Under the pieces are notes generated by a model. That model was not told where the DNA came from. It saw only the letters and a list, made by a program, of their open reading frames with translations, and made no database searches. Of a stretch of DNA of 64,000 nt, positions 27,226 to 35,616 are shown one piece after another (positions within the stretch are counted from its first letter, which is position 1; every line of letters begins with the position of its first letter). The stretch comes from Rhizobiales bacterium 2SD (GTDB lineage Bacteria > Pseudomonadota > Alphaproteobacteria > Rhizobiales > Beijerinckiaceae), in NCBI GenBank assembly GCA_005502805.1, contig SCMY01000002.1:434001-498000 (forward strand), written 5' to 3'. The position numbers and the translations under genes were made by a program.

Positions 27226-28269
27226 TCATGGCTCGCCCACGCGGTCGGCGGCGAGGCGCTCGATCAGGCGCTTCAGGTCCTTCTCGCGCGCCGCCTGCGC
27301 CTCGACCCAGTCGCGGATCAGCTGCTGCTCGGAGCGCATGTGCTGGACGAGGCCCTGGATGCCCTCGGCGAGATTGGCGAGCGCCTGCGTCGCCGCGCGG
27401 TTGTTGGAGCCGTCCTGCATCGCCGCCTGGAGCTTGTCGAGGCGCTCGACCACGACATCTCCCGCGATCGCCGGGGAGGCGACCGGCAGCGCCAGCGGAA
27501 TCGTGGCGGAATGCGCCGTGGCGGTGCCGAGATAGCCCTCGACCTCGTTGCGGAAGCGGCGCTGGCTCTGCCCGACCTGGAGGTCGAGGAAGCCGAGGAT
27601 CAGCGAGCCGGCGATGCCGAACAGCGAGGACGAGAACGACAGGCCCATGCCGGCGAGCGGGGCCGCAAGGCCGGCTTTGAGCTCGTCGAACAGCACGCCG
27701 GCTTCAGCGCCGGTGCGCAGGCTCTTGATGACGTTGCCGACCGAGGAGACCGTCTCCAGCAGGCCCCAGAAGGTGCCGAGCAGGCCGAGGAAGACGAGTA
27801 GGCCGGCGAGATAACGCAGCACCTCGCGGCCGTCGTCGAGCCTGACCGCAATCGATTCGAGCAGGCTCACCGCCTGGCTGGGAGCGAGGTTGCGCTGGCT
27901 CAGCGCCGGCAGCACCGGAGCGAACGGGCTGATCACCTGGGCGCGCCGCAGCGTCGCGCTGCCCGGGTCGGCAGCGACACGGGTAGCGGCGCGCGCTTCG
28001 CTGTCGACGCGCCAGAGCTCGCGCAGCGACAAGAGCACGCCGACCGCGAGCGCGCCGACGATCAGGCCGTTGAGGCCCGGATTCGTCATGAAGGCGGTGC
28101 GCAGCCCGTCCTGCAGGATGAAGATCAGGAATCCGATCAGCGCGAGGAAGACCAGCGCGCGGAGGACATAGCGCAGCGGACGGGAGAAGCGGAACGTCTG
28201 CGGCCTGTGAGCTGCCGTCGCTGGTGGCTCCAGCGGCGGGACCTCCGGGGCCGCCTCGTCATTGGCCAT
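27226..28269 (-). CDS. MotA/TolQ/ExbB-type proton channel subunit
   Basis: A 347-residue membrane protein. Four hydrophobic segments are seen at about residues 35-52, 65-83, 151-180 and 205-228; the last two (LLVFLGLLGTFWGLLETV and MGLSFSSSLFGIAGSLILG) are the MotA/TolQ/ExbB core. The C-terminal part after about 260 is a cytoplasmic helical tail. With the downstream MotB-like gene it should form a 5:2 ion-driven stator complex. It is not next to zorC/zorD, tolAB-pal or flagellar genes. Confidence 0.85.
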   Translation of the reverse strand: MANDEAAPEVPPLEPPATAAHRPQTFRFSRPLRYVLRALVFLALIGFLIFILQDGLRTAFMTNPGLNGLIVGALAVGVLLSLRELWRVDSEARAATRVAADPGSATLRRAQVISPFAPVLPALSQRNLAPSQAVSLLESIAVRLDDGREVLRYLAGLLVFLGLLGTFWGLLETVSSVGNVIKSLRTGAEAGVLFDELKAGLAAPLAGMGLSFSSSLFGIAGSLILGFLDLQVGQSQRRFRNEVEGYLGTATAHSATIPLALPVASPAIAGDVVVERLDKLQAAMQDGSNNRAATQALANLAEGIQGLVQHMRSEQQLIRDWVEAQAAREKDLKRLIERLAADRVGEP

Positions 28270-28355
28270 GCCTGCTCATCCGATCCGGTTTCGTCGCGGC
28301 GGCGACTGTCGCCTCCCGCCACGCCGGGATCAAGCCGAAAACGGGCTTCCTGCAA

Positions 28356-29144
28356 TCATACCACGGTCTTGAGGACTGCGCGCAACGCCGGCTCGCCGGC
28401 TTCGTTGCCACAGATCACGTCCTTGGCCGAGGTCGGCTGCTTGCCGTCGAGCGTGCCAAAGGTGCCGCCCGCCTCGCGCACCATCACCGCGCCGGCGCCG
28501 AAATCCCAGGTGTTGAGGCCGCGCTCCCAATAGGCGTCCATGCGGCCGGCGGCGACATAGGCGATATCGAGCGCGGCCGAGCCCATGCGCCGGACATTGG
28601 CGAAGCGGCTCATCACCGCGCCGAGTTCCTTCAGGAAGAGCGGGTGGCCGCCCTTGCCGATATGGGGCACGCCCATGCCGATCAGCATATCGGCCGATTC
28701 GCGGCGACCGGAGACGCGCAGGCGGCGGTTGTTGACATAGGCGCCCTTGCCCTTCTCGGCGATGAAGAGCTCGTCCTTGGCGGCGTCGTAGATCACGCCG
28801 GCGATAAACTGGTTGTCGCGCTCCAGCGCCACGGAGATGTTCCAGTGCGGGATGCCGCGCAGGAAGTTGTGGGTGCCGTCGAGCGGGTCGATATGCCAGC
28901 GATTGCTCTCGTCGGTACCCTGGACGACGCCGCTCTCCTCCATGACGAAGCCGTAGCCGGGGCGCGCCTTCTCCAGTGAAGCCCGCAGGATCTCCTCGGC
29001 CTTGTGGTCGGCCTTGGAGACGAAATCGCCCGGGCCCTTGGCCAGGACCTGCAGGTTCTCGACCTCGCCGAAATCGCGCTTCAGCGAACGCGACGCCTTC
29101 ATCACGGCATCGGTCATCACGGTCATCAGGGGAGAGCGGATCAT
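28356..29144 (-). CDS. suhB: Inositol monophosphatase family protein
   Basis: A 262-residue magnesium phosphatase of the SuhB/IMPase type. Metal-site motifs are V-M-E-E-S-G (with E in the GFVMEESG segment), IDPLDGTHNF and the C-terminal NTWDFGAGAVMVREAGG. SuhB hydrolyses inositol phosphates and in enterobacteria also joins rRNA antitermination; which function holds here is open. The ATG at 29144 begins MIRSPLMTVMTDAV, the normal start in Hyphomicrobiales. Confidence 0.92.
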   Translation of the reverse strand: MIRSPLMTVMTDAVMKASRSLKRDFGEVENLQVLAKGPGDFVSKADHKAEEILRASLEKARPGYGFVMEESGVVQGTDESNRWHIDPLDGTHNFLRGIPHWNISVALERDNQFIAGVIYDAAKDELFIAEKGKGAYVNNRRLRVSGRRESADMLIGMGVPHIGKGGHPLFLKELGAVMSRFANVRRMGSAALDIAYVAAGRMDAYWERGLNTWDFGAGAVMVREAGGTFGTLDGKQPTSAKDVICGNEAGEPALRAVLKTVV

Positions 29145-29241
29145 TGTACAAACCTCGAAGCGCGCGGCGCGCGGCAGAAGAGAACAGGCTATCAAAGAGC
29201 GGTGGCGGTGCGGCGCCTGCGTTGTGCCGCGAATTCCGCCG

Positions 29242-30162
29242 TCACTTGCTCGGTTGACTCGGCGTCGTCAAGGCCGTGGCCTCGATCCGGTCGGCGGCGA
29301 GACGCGCGGCACGCTCGCGCTGCTCGGGAGTAAGCCGCTCCAGCATCTGATCCAGAGTCGCGTCGGCAAGCCCTTGCGCGCGGGCGGCCAGATGCCAGGA
29401 GGCTGCTTCCGACAGGTCCGGCGGGACGGCGCGGCCGAACTGATAGAGCTTGGCCAGGCGGTTTTGGGCGATGGCGTTGCCCTTGTTGGCGGCACGGATG
29501 AAGAGCTTGGCCGCAGCCCGCTCGTCCTTGGCGACGCCGTCGCCGTTGAACAGCATGATCGCATACTCGACCTCGCCGGCGATCAGCCCGTTGGCAGCGG
29601 CCTTGCCCATCCATTCGGCCGCCATGCCGTCATCCTGCGGCAGCCCCCGCCCCATCTTGTAGAGCACCGCGAGCGCATGCTGGGCATCGCCGAGATCGGC
29701 GGCGGCGGCGACCCTGAGGCAGCCAATGGCGCGCTGGTCGTCCTGCGGTCGCCCGGTCGCGAGCAGGGCCAGGGCGAGATTGTAGTTGGCCGCCGGATGG
29801 CCGGCGGCGGCCGCCTTCTCCAGCAGAGCGCCGGCCGCCTTCGGATCGCGCGTCAGGCCACGGCCTTCCAGCATCGCCATGCCGAGCGCGAACATCGCGT
29901 TGATGTCGCCCTTGTCGGTAGCGAAACGATACCAGTCTGCCGCCGCCTTCGGGTCGATACGGACGCCGAGCCCCTGCCGATAGATCTCGCCGAGCAGCGT
30001 CATGGCGGCGGCGTCCTTCGGATCGGCCTCGAGCCGCTGCAGCGCTTCCGACTGGGCGCGACGGTAATGCCCCGCCTGATACGCGCCATAGGCGAGGTCG
30101 GGTTCCGCCGCAGCGGCGGGCAAGGCGACCATCAGGGCGAGCGCAGCGAGCGCAAGCCTCAT
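29242..30162 (-). CDS. Secreted SEL1-like repeat protein
   Basis: A 306-residue protein with a Sec signal peptide (MRLALAALALMVALPAAAA) and at least five SEL1/TPR-type repeats, recognisable by A-x-x-x-L-G-x-x-Y-x-x-G-x-G-V-x-x-D-x-x-x-A (for example LLGEIYRQGLGVRIDPKAAA and YKMGRGLPQDDGMAAEW). Such periplasmic proteins mediate protein contacts, often with peptidoglycan or polysaccharide enzymes. Its start overlaps the stop of the ThiE-like gene by 4 bp (ATGA). Confidence 0.82.
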   Translation of the reverse strand: MRLALAALALMVALPAAAAEPDLAYGAYQAGHYRRAQSEALQRLEADPKDAAAMTLLGEIYRQGLGVRIDPKAAADWYRFATDKGDINAMFALGMAMLEGRGLTRDPKAAGALLEKAAAAGHPAANYNLALALLATGRPQDDQRAIGCLRVAAAADLGDAQHALAVLYKMGRGLPQDDGMAAEWMGKAAANGLIAGEVEYAIMLFNGDGVAKDERAAAKLFIRAANKGNAIAQNRLAKLYQFGRAVPPDLSEAASWHLAARAQGLADATLDQMLERLTPEQRERAARLAADRIEATALTTPSQPSK

Positions 30163-30812
30163 CGCGCCGTCCTGCGGGCGTGCTGGGTCGTAATCGCGGC
30201 ATCGGCGGCGGCGACCGCTGCGCGGATGTCGACACCTTCGGCGAAGACCCATTCGCCAAGCGCGACGAATTCGGCGCCGGTCTCGATCAGGGCCGCGACG
30301 GAGTCCGCGTCCGGGCAGTAGGCGATGCAGGGCGTCTCGAAGATCTCGGCCCACCAGGACGCGCGCTCGATCACCGCCGGCAGCGGCGGCAGCGAACCGT
30401 CGGGTCGCGGCTCACCGAACAGGACGTAGTCGACGCCGGCCTCGCCCATGTCCATCGCGTCATGGCGCGAGCGCAGCCCCCCTGCCCCGATGATGCGCTC
30501 CTGCTTCAGGCTGGAGCGGGCTTCGGCGATCGCCTCGGTCCCAGCAACCAGGTGGACGCCGTCGGCGCCGCCACGGCTGGCGACCTGGGCCGAAGCCTCG
30601 ACGACGAGCGCGACATTCTGCGCCTGGACCGGCGGCGCCAGCGCCTTCACCCGCTCGGTCAGGCTGCGCTCGTCGCCGGGCGCGAGCCGCAGCAGCACGG
30701 CGGCGACATCGCCGCCGGCGAAGGCCTGCATCAGGCGAAAGGAGATGGCGCCGGGATCCGAGATCGGCGGCGTGACGAGCATCAGGCGGGTGCGGGGGAC
30801 GGATGTGTTCAT
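30159..30812 (-). CDS. ThiE/TenI-fold protein with altered active site
   Basis: A 217-residue TIM-barrel protein with the ThiE/TenI look (R-G-G-A-D-G-V-H-L-V and GEAGVDYVLFGEPRPDGS). In true thiamine-phosphate synthases the second region continues G-P-x-x-x-T-x-T-K, which binds the diphosphate; that motif is absent here, and the N-terminal Q-x-R-x-K is also not seen. So it is probably not a normal ThiE, though most annotations would name it that. Start and stop each overlap a neighbour by 4 bp (with benE and the SEL1 gene), so the three are co-translated. Confidence 0.75.
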   Translation of the reverse strand: MNTSVPRTRLMLVTPPISDPGAISFRLMQAFAGGDVAAVLLRLAPGDERSLTERVKALAPPVQAQNVALVVEASAQVASRGGADGVHLVAGTEAIAEARSSLKQERIIGAGGLRSRHDAMDMGEAGVDYVLFGEPRPDGSLPPLPAVIERASWWAEIFETPCIAYCPDADSVAALIETGAEFVALGEWVFAEGVDIRAAVAAADAAITTQHARRTAR

Positions 30813-31963
30813 GATCGTCCGCGCAAACGGCCTGCGGCGTGATCCAATGTCAAGACCATGAGTCCGGCGACGAGACTCCAGAACGCGGAACCGACGCCGA
30901 ACAGGGACAGGCTGGAAGCGGCCACCGCGAAGGTGACGACGGCCGCGAAGCGGTCCTTGTCGCTGCCCATCGCCTGGCCGAGCGCACCCGTCAGCGAGCC
31001 GACGAGGCCGAGCCCGGCGACCGCGACGATCAGCGCTTTCGGCATGGCGAGGATCAGCGCCAGCAACAGGCCCGTGGTGGCGGCGATGGCGAGGTAGAAC
31101 AGCGCATACCAGATGCCGGCCTTCCAGCGTTCCTTCGGATCGGGATGCGTATCGGCGCCGGTGCAGATCGAGGCGCTGATCGCCGCCATGTTGACCATAT
31201 GCGCGCCGGTCGGCGCGGTCAGGAAGGACATGAGCCCGGTGACGAACAGGCAGGACGCCGTCGGCGGCTGGTAGCCGGCGGCACGCAGCACGGCGAAGCC
31301 CGGCAGGTTCTGCGCCGCCATGGTGACGAGGTAGAGCGGGATGCCGATACCGGCGATCGCGGTGAAATCGAGATGCGGGACGATCAGCTCGATATGGGTC
31401 AGGGCGACCGGCCCGGCCGGCAGCGTCGCGGTGCCAGTCGCGAAGGCGAGCGCAAGCCCTGCGCCCAAAGCCGCGATCACGCCGAGGAATGGGCTCCACA
31501 GCCGGGCGAGTAGGAAGACGACGAGCAGCGTCAGCACCAGGATCGGCTGCAGCCGCATCTCGTCGAAGACCGCTACGACGAAGCGGAAGATCACGCCGGC
31601 CAGCATCGCCGCGGCGATGCTCATCGGAATGCGCCCGACCAGCGCTCCGAGCGGGCGGAAGGCCGCGGTCGCCATCATCAGCACCGCGGCAGCGAGGAAT
31701 GCGCCGACGGCCGAGGCGATATCGGCGCCGCTGGCAGACGCGATCAGCGCTGCGCCCGGCGTCGACCAGGCGCAGATGATCGGCATGCGGTGCCGCCAGG
31801 ACAGGAAGAAGCCGGCGAGCGCCTGCGCGATGGCGAGGCCCGCCACCCAGGAGACAGTCTGGGCCGGCGTGGCGCCCATCGCCTGCGCGGCGGCGAGAAC
31901 AACCGCGACCGAGGCCGAGTAGCCGACGAAGGCGGCGACAAGGGCGGAGAAGAACTGCGACAT
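30809..31963 (-). CDS. benE: BenE family benzoate/H+ symporter
   Basis: A 384-residue membrane protein with about 12 hydrophobic segments of the BenE family (NCS2-like fold). Recognisable stretches are the first helix V-G-Y-S-A-S-V-A-V-V-L-A-A-A, the W-S-T-P-G-A-A-L loop and T-A-P-T-G-A-H-M-V-N-M-A-A-I. The family transports benzoate; no benzoate catabolic genes lie near, so substrate is uncertain. It is followed by the ThiE-like gene with a 4-bp overlap. Confidence 0.88.
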   Translation of the reverse strand: MSQFFSALVAAFVGYSASVAVVLAAAQAMGATPAQTVSWVAGLAIAQALAGFFLSWRHRMPIICAWSTPGAALIASASGADIASAVGAFLAAAVLMMATAAFRPLGALVGRIPMSIAAAMLAGVIFRFVVAVFDEMRLQPILVLTLLVVFLLARLWSPFLGVIAALGAGLALAFATGTATLPAGPVALTHIELIVPHLDFTAIAGIGIPLYLVTMAAQNLPGFAVLRAAGYQPPTASCLFVTGLMSFLTAPTGAHMVNMAAISASICTGADTHPDPKERWKAGIWYALFYLAIAATTGLLLALILAMPKALIVAVAGLGLVGSLTGALGQAMGSDKDRFAAVVTFAVAASSLSLFGVGSAFWSLVAGLMVLTLDHAAGRLRGRS

Positions 31964-31972
31964 CGGCCGGGC

Positions 31973-32797
31973 CTACTGATCCCAGGCGGTCGGCCAGGTC
32001 TCGGCGAGCGTCGCGCCCAGGCGCACCGGCCAGGCCGCCTTGGCGAGGCCGGTGCGGTCGTCGGTCTCGACCGCGATGCCCGAGAGCGTGCCTTCGCCGA
32101 GCGCCGGCTCCAGCCGCGAGCCCGGCGTCTTCTGCAGGAAGCGCCGGATCGCCTCCTCCTTCTGCATGCCGAGGATCGACTCGTAGTCGCCGCACATGCC
32201 GGCATCGGTCTGGTAGGCGGTGCCGGCCGGCAGCACGCGCGTGTCCGAGGTCGGGACATGGGTATGGGTGCCGACGACGAGGCTGGCGCGGCCGTCGAGG
32301 TAGTAGGCCATGGCGAGCTTCTCGCTGGTCGCCTCGGCATGGACGTCGACGATGACCGCGTCGGCGGCGTCGCCCAGCGGGCAGGCGGCGAGCTCACGCT
32401 CCAGCGCGGCGAAGGGGTCGTCGAGCGCGTCCATGAACAGGCGGCCCATGACGTTGACGACGAGGACGCGCGCGCCGTTGCGCGCCTCGATCACGGTGGC
32501 GCCGCGGCCCGGCGTGCCGGGCGGATAGTTCGCCGGGCGGATCAGGCGCGGCTGGCGCTCGATGAAGACCATCGCCTCGCGCTGGTCCCAGGAATGGTTA
32601 CCGAGCGTGACGACGTCGGCGCCGGCGGCCAGGGTCTCGTCGCAGATCGCCTCGGTGATGCCGAAGCCGCCGGCGGCGTTTTCGCCATTGATCACGACGC
32701 AGTCGAGCTTCCAGCGCTCGCGCAGGCCGGGAAGACGATCCTGGACAGCGAGGCGGCCGGCACGTCCGACGATGTCACCGAGAAAGAGCAGACGCAT
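31973..32797 (-). CDS. YmdB-type metallophosphoesterase
   Basis: A 274-residue protein of the TIGR00282 family (YmdB of Bacillus, a cAMP/cyclic-nucleotide phosphodiesterase). Metal ligands appear in F-L-G-D-I-V-G, V-I-N-G-E-N, LGNHSWD, VDVHAEATSEK and VVGTHTHVPT. The family often lies next to fau in alphaproteobacteria, as here (180 bp). The ATG at 32797 (MRLLFLGDIVG) is the standard start. It ends 9 bp before benE. Confidence 0.9.
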   Translation of the reverse strand: MRLLFLGDIVGRAGRLAVQDRLPGLRERWKLDCVVINGENAAGGFGITEAICDETLAAGADVVTLGNHSWDQREAMVFIERQPRLIRPANYPPGTPGRGATVIEARNGARVLVVNVMGRLFMDALDDPFAALERELAACPLGDAADAVIVDVHAEATSEKLAMAYYLDGRASLVVGTHTHVPTSDTRVLPAGTAYQTDAGMCGDYESILGMQKEEAIRRFLQKTPGSRLEPALGEGTLSGIAVETDDRTGLAKAAWPVRLGATLAETWPTAWDQ

Positions 32798-32977
32798 GTC
32801 ACTATCCAACCATCGGGCTGCGCATCGCGGCCCATCCTGTCGCATGTCCGCACAAGCCGGCCGCCCCGGCTCTCCTCAGGCCGCGCGATATGACTATGCG
32901 GTTCTGAAAAGCACGGCAGGACGGCGGCGTCTTGAAGGAAAGGCGCGCCTGCTAATGACGTGATCGCCGCGGCGAAA

Positions 32978-33553
32978 TCAACCGCAGCGGATGGTCTCGC
33001 CCTGCGTCACCACCCAGTCGAGGCGGCGATCATGCGGCTCGGCCGGCACTTCGGCGATCTCCTGCGCCGCATAGGCGATGCCGACGGTCGCGACCGGTTC
33101 GAGCTCGGTGATGGCGCGGTCGTAATAGCCCTTGCCGTAGCCGATGCGGTAGCCGCGCCGGTCGAAGGCGGCGAGCGGGACGATCAGGATGGTGGGTCTC
33201 ACCTGCGGCTGCTCGGGCGCCGGCACCAGCGTGCCGAAGCCGCCGGGGACGATCGGCTCCCAGGGCGCCCAACGCCGGAAATGCATGCGCTTCTCGACGA
33301 TCGCCGGCAGGCAGAGCGGCAGTCCGCGCGCGTGCAGCGCTTCCAGGATCGGGCGCGGATCGGCCTCCGAGCGCATCGGCCAATAGGCGGAGATCGGCCC
33401 CTGCGTGAACACCGGCAGCGCCAGCACACCTTCGACGATGGCCTCGTCCCAGAGCAGGCGATCGTCGAGTTCGAGAGCGTCGCGTCCGGCGAGCGCCTCG
33501 GCACGCAGCGCAGCCTTGCGGGGAGAGGGAACGAGGGAGACGTTCTCGGTCAT
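32978..33553 (-). CDS. fau: 5-formyltetrahydrofolate cyclo-ligase
   Basis: A 191-residue enzyme (FTCL/YgfA) that converts 5-formyl-THF to methenyl-THF using ATP. The nucleotide-binding C-terminal motif R-I-G-Y-G-K-G-Y-Y-D-R is present, with the N-terminal R-K-A-x-L-R-A-E-A helix. The ATG at 33553 follows directly the 3' stem of the 6S RNA, leaving almost no space between RNA end and start codon. In E. coli ygfA is likewise co-transcribed downstream of ssrS; the same coupling is inferred here. Confidence 0.94.
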   Translation of the reverse strand: MTENVSLVPSPRKAALRAEALAGRDALELDDRLLWDEAIVEGVLALPVFTQGPISAYWPMRSEADPRPILEALHARGLPLCLPAIVEKRMHFRRWAPWEPIVPGGFGTLVPAPEQPQVRPTILIVPLAAFDRRGYRIGYGKGYYDRAITELEPVATVGIAYAAQEIAEVPAEPHDRRLDWVVTQGETIRCG

Positions 33554-33704
33554 GGGGTGCGGAGCCACCTCGGCCGTGGAGATTTCGATCCCGGGACACC
33601 TACAAAGTAGGTGGGCGCCGTGTGTCCGGGTCCAAGGGACCCGGTCAGGGACAGCTCCCTAGGGAGTCGTATGGGCCCGGGAATACATGACTCGCACGCA
33701 CCAG
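33554..33704 (-). ncRNA. ssrS: 6S RNA
   Basis: The region just before fau folds as an alphaproteobacterial 6S RNA. The closing stem is formed by GGTGCG (33702-33697) with CGCACC (33561-33556) and GAGTCA (33693-33688) with TGGCTC (33567-33562). Inside are the hairpins CTCCCTAGGGAG, CCGGGTCC-CTT-GGACCCGG and CACCTAC-TTT-GTAGGTG, and the CCCGGG segments that flank the central bubble. 6S RNA mimics an open promoter and sequesters sigma-70 RNA polymerase. Position upstream of fau is conserved; zapA, the usual third partner, is 13 kb away. Ends are approximate to a few bases. Confidence 0.88.
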
Positions 33705-33785
33705 GCAGCCCCGCCGCGACAAGGTAGGACGCATGCCGGCAAAGCGCCAGAGGTGCGCTACGAAAAGCCGCCGGGATTTTTCGCC

Positions 33786-34850
33786 TCAGGCCCCGCGCGC
33801 CATCCCGTGCCGGATCACGCGATCGATCAGGTCGGGATAGGCGATGCCGCTGGCGGCGAGAGCTTTCGGGAACATGCTGATGTCGGTGAAGCCGGGGATG
33901 GTGTTGATCTCGTTGACCAGCGCGCTGCCATCCGGGAGCAGGAAGAAGTCGACGCGGGCCATGCCGTCGCAGCCGAGCGCATAGAAGGCGCGCTTCGCCA
34001 GCGCCTGCAGATTGGCGATCACGTCCTCGGGCAGATCGGCCGGCACCTCGACCCGCGCCCCGTCCTCGTCGAGATATTTGGCCTCGTAGGTGTAGAAGCC
34101 ATGGCTCGCTGCAGCGACGATCTCGCCCGGTAGCGAGACGATCGTCTCGCCATCGGCCTGCTCCAGCACGCTGAGCTCGATCTCGCGGCCGGCGATGAAC
34201 TCCTCGATCAGCACTACGCGGTCGTGTCGGAAGGCTTCCGCGAGCGCCGCTGCGAAGCTCACAGCATCCGTCGCCTTGCTGACGCCGACCGAGGAGCCCT
34301 GCCGGGCCGGCTTGACGAAAAGCGGCAAGCCGAGTGCGGCCTTGGCCTCGTCGAAGCTGAGCGCCTCGCCCTGCCGCACGGTGAGCGAGCGGGCGACGCC
34401 GAGCCCCGCCTCGCGCAGCAGCCGCTTGGCGATGTCCTTGTCGAGCGCGTTGGCCGAGCCGGCGATGCCGCAGCCGGCGAGCGGGATGCCGGCGACCTGA
34501 GCCAGCCCCTGTACCGAGCCGTCCTCGCCATCGAGGCCGTGCAGAACCGGGAAGAGTACGTCGATCTTCGGCAAGGTTTGCGGTGCGCCACCATCCTGCA
34601 ACCGCAGCAGGCGTCCCTTCCCGCCGGGCAGCAGGCAAAGCTCGGCGCCGTCCTGCGGGATCGGATCGGGCAGCACGCCGTTCTGCAGTTCGAGCTCGCG
34701 CCACGCGCCGGCCTTGGTGATCAGGATCGGCACGACGTCATACTTCGCCTTGTCGATCGCCTTGACCACATTGGCGGCCGACATCAGCGAAACCTCGTGC
34801 TCAGAGGACTTGCCGCCGAGGAGAATCGCCACCCGAACCCTGTCGCCCAT
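33786..34850 (-). CDS. ddl: D-alanine--D-alanine ligase
   Basis: A 354-residue ATP-grasp enzyme that joins two D-alanines for peptidoglycan synthesis. Motifs: VAILLGGKSSEHEVSLMSA at the N terminus, LHGLDGEDGSVQG, PARQGSSVGVSK, E-E-F-I-A-G-R-E-I-E and N-E-I-N-T-I-P-G-F-T-D-I-S-M-F-P-K near the end, all intact. The ATG at 34850 is preferred over a GTG 15 bp upstream. It is not in the mur-fts cluster; a second ddl elsewhere is possible. The start side faces the Imm63-type gene 105 bp away. Confidence 0.95.
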   Translation of the reverse strand: MGDRVRVAILLGGKSSEHEVSLMSAANVVKAIDKAKYDVVPILITKAGAWRELELQNGVLPDPIPQDGAELCLLPGGKGRLLRLQDGGAPQTLPKIDVLFPVLHGLDGEDGSVQGLAQVAGIPLAGCGIAGSANALDKDIAKRLLREAGLGVARSLTVRQGEALSFDEAKAALGLPLFVKPARQGSSVGVSKATDAVSFAAALAEAFRHDRVVLIEEFIAGREIELSVLEQADGETIVSLPGEIVAAASHGFYTYEAKYLDEDGARVEVPADLPEDVIANLQALAKRAFYALGCDGMARVDFFLLPDGSALVNEINTIPGFTDISMFPKALAASGIAYPDLIDRVIRHGMARGA

Positions 34851-34955
34851 CGTCACCGCCTTCACCGATTCGCTTCACCTGCGAAGCGTCAGTCGGGCAT
34901 GATTGAGGAATTGCAAAGGCGGCACACGATAATGCCAATCATCTTGCGGAGTGGT

Positions 34956-35369
34956 CTAACCGTCTTGGAACGGGTGGAGGATTAAGATCCCGGCTTGATC
35001 CGCTCGCTCCCTTGCAGCCCAATCACTTGATAGGTGCGCCAGCAATTCGAGCTGTTTTTCGAAACGTAGGCGTCGACTATCCTCCCCAGCGCGACGATGC
35101 TCCAATTCATGCTTACCGGCCATCTCAAACGTCACGTCCCGAAAGACCCAATATAACAGGAGATCGAGTTCAGCGGTCACGTCCCGGTTACGTTCGCTGC
35201 CACGTTCGGCGACGACATAGTGGTAGACTTGGCTGACCTCGATATGAGGGCGTCCCGTTTGATCCGAAGTCCCGTAGCTCGGCAAGGAAAGACGGGGCGC
35301 GCCGATCATATCGGACAGGGCTTCGATGACAGTTTGCAATGAAGCCAGATTCAGGCGGGTCGGGCGCAT
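34956..35369 (-). CDS. Imm63-type immunity protein, orphan
   Basis: A 137-residue protein that fits the Imm63 family: H-I-E-V-S-Q-V-Y-H-Y-V-V-A-E-R-G-S-E-R, L-L-Y-W-V-F-R-D-V-T-F-E-M-A, a R-R-x-x-F-x-x-Q-x-x-L-L segment and the C-terminal I-L-x-x-H-P-F-Q-D. Imm63 proteins neutralise toxins of polymorphic toxin systems. No toxin, RHS, or secretion gene is adjacent, so this is an orphan immunity gene, perhaps protecting from neighbours' toxins. Its local G+C is visibly lower than the flanks, suggesting transfer. Family call is from pattern memory and not verified by search. Confidence 0.65.
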   Translation of the reverse strand: MRPTRLNLASLQTVIEALSDMIGAPRLSLPSYGTSDQTGRPHIEVSQVYHYVVAERGSERNRDVTAELDLLLYWVFRDVTFEMAGKHELEHRRAGEDSRRLRFEKQLELLAHLSSDWAARERADQAGILILHPFQDG

Positions 35370-35616
35370 GCAACCTCATCCGATGGATATCGAATAAAGC
35401 TAAGCTTCTGCGGTCGATGCGAGAAGGGCAAAAGGCAGGCTGGTCGCGATTGACTTCCCCGCCGCCATCAGCTTTTCATCGCGGCAGAGCGCATGGGGCG
35501 CCACCAGTCCGCGGCAAGGGAGCCTGCTCCCACCCACGCATTGAGCGACGACATCGCATCATCGCTTTCTTCCGGCCTGTCGAGCGGACATCAGGCTTTT
35601 CTCGGAAGGAAGACCC

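Noticed and set aside
26154..28269. Zorya-type defence system (ZorA/ZorB-like pair)
   Set aside because: No ZorC, ZorD or ZorE is adjacent; neighbours are housekeeping genes (suhB and an ArsR-VOC pair).
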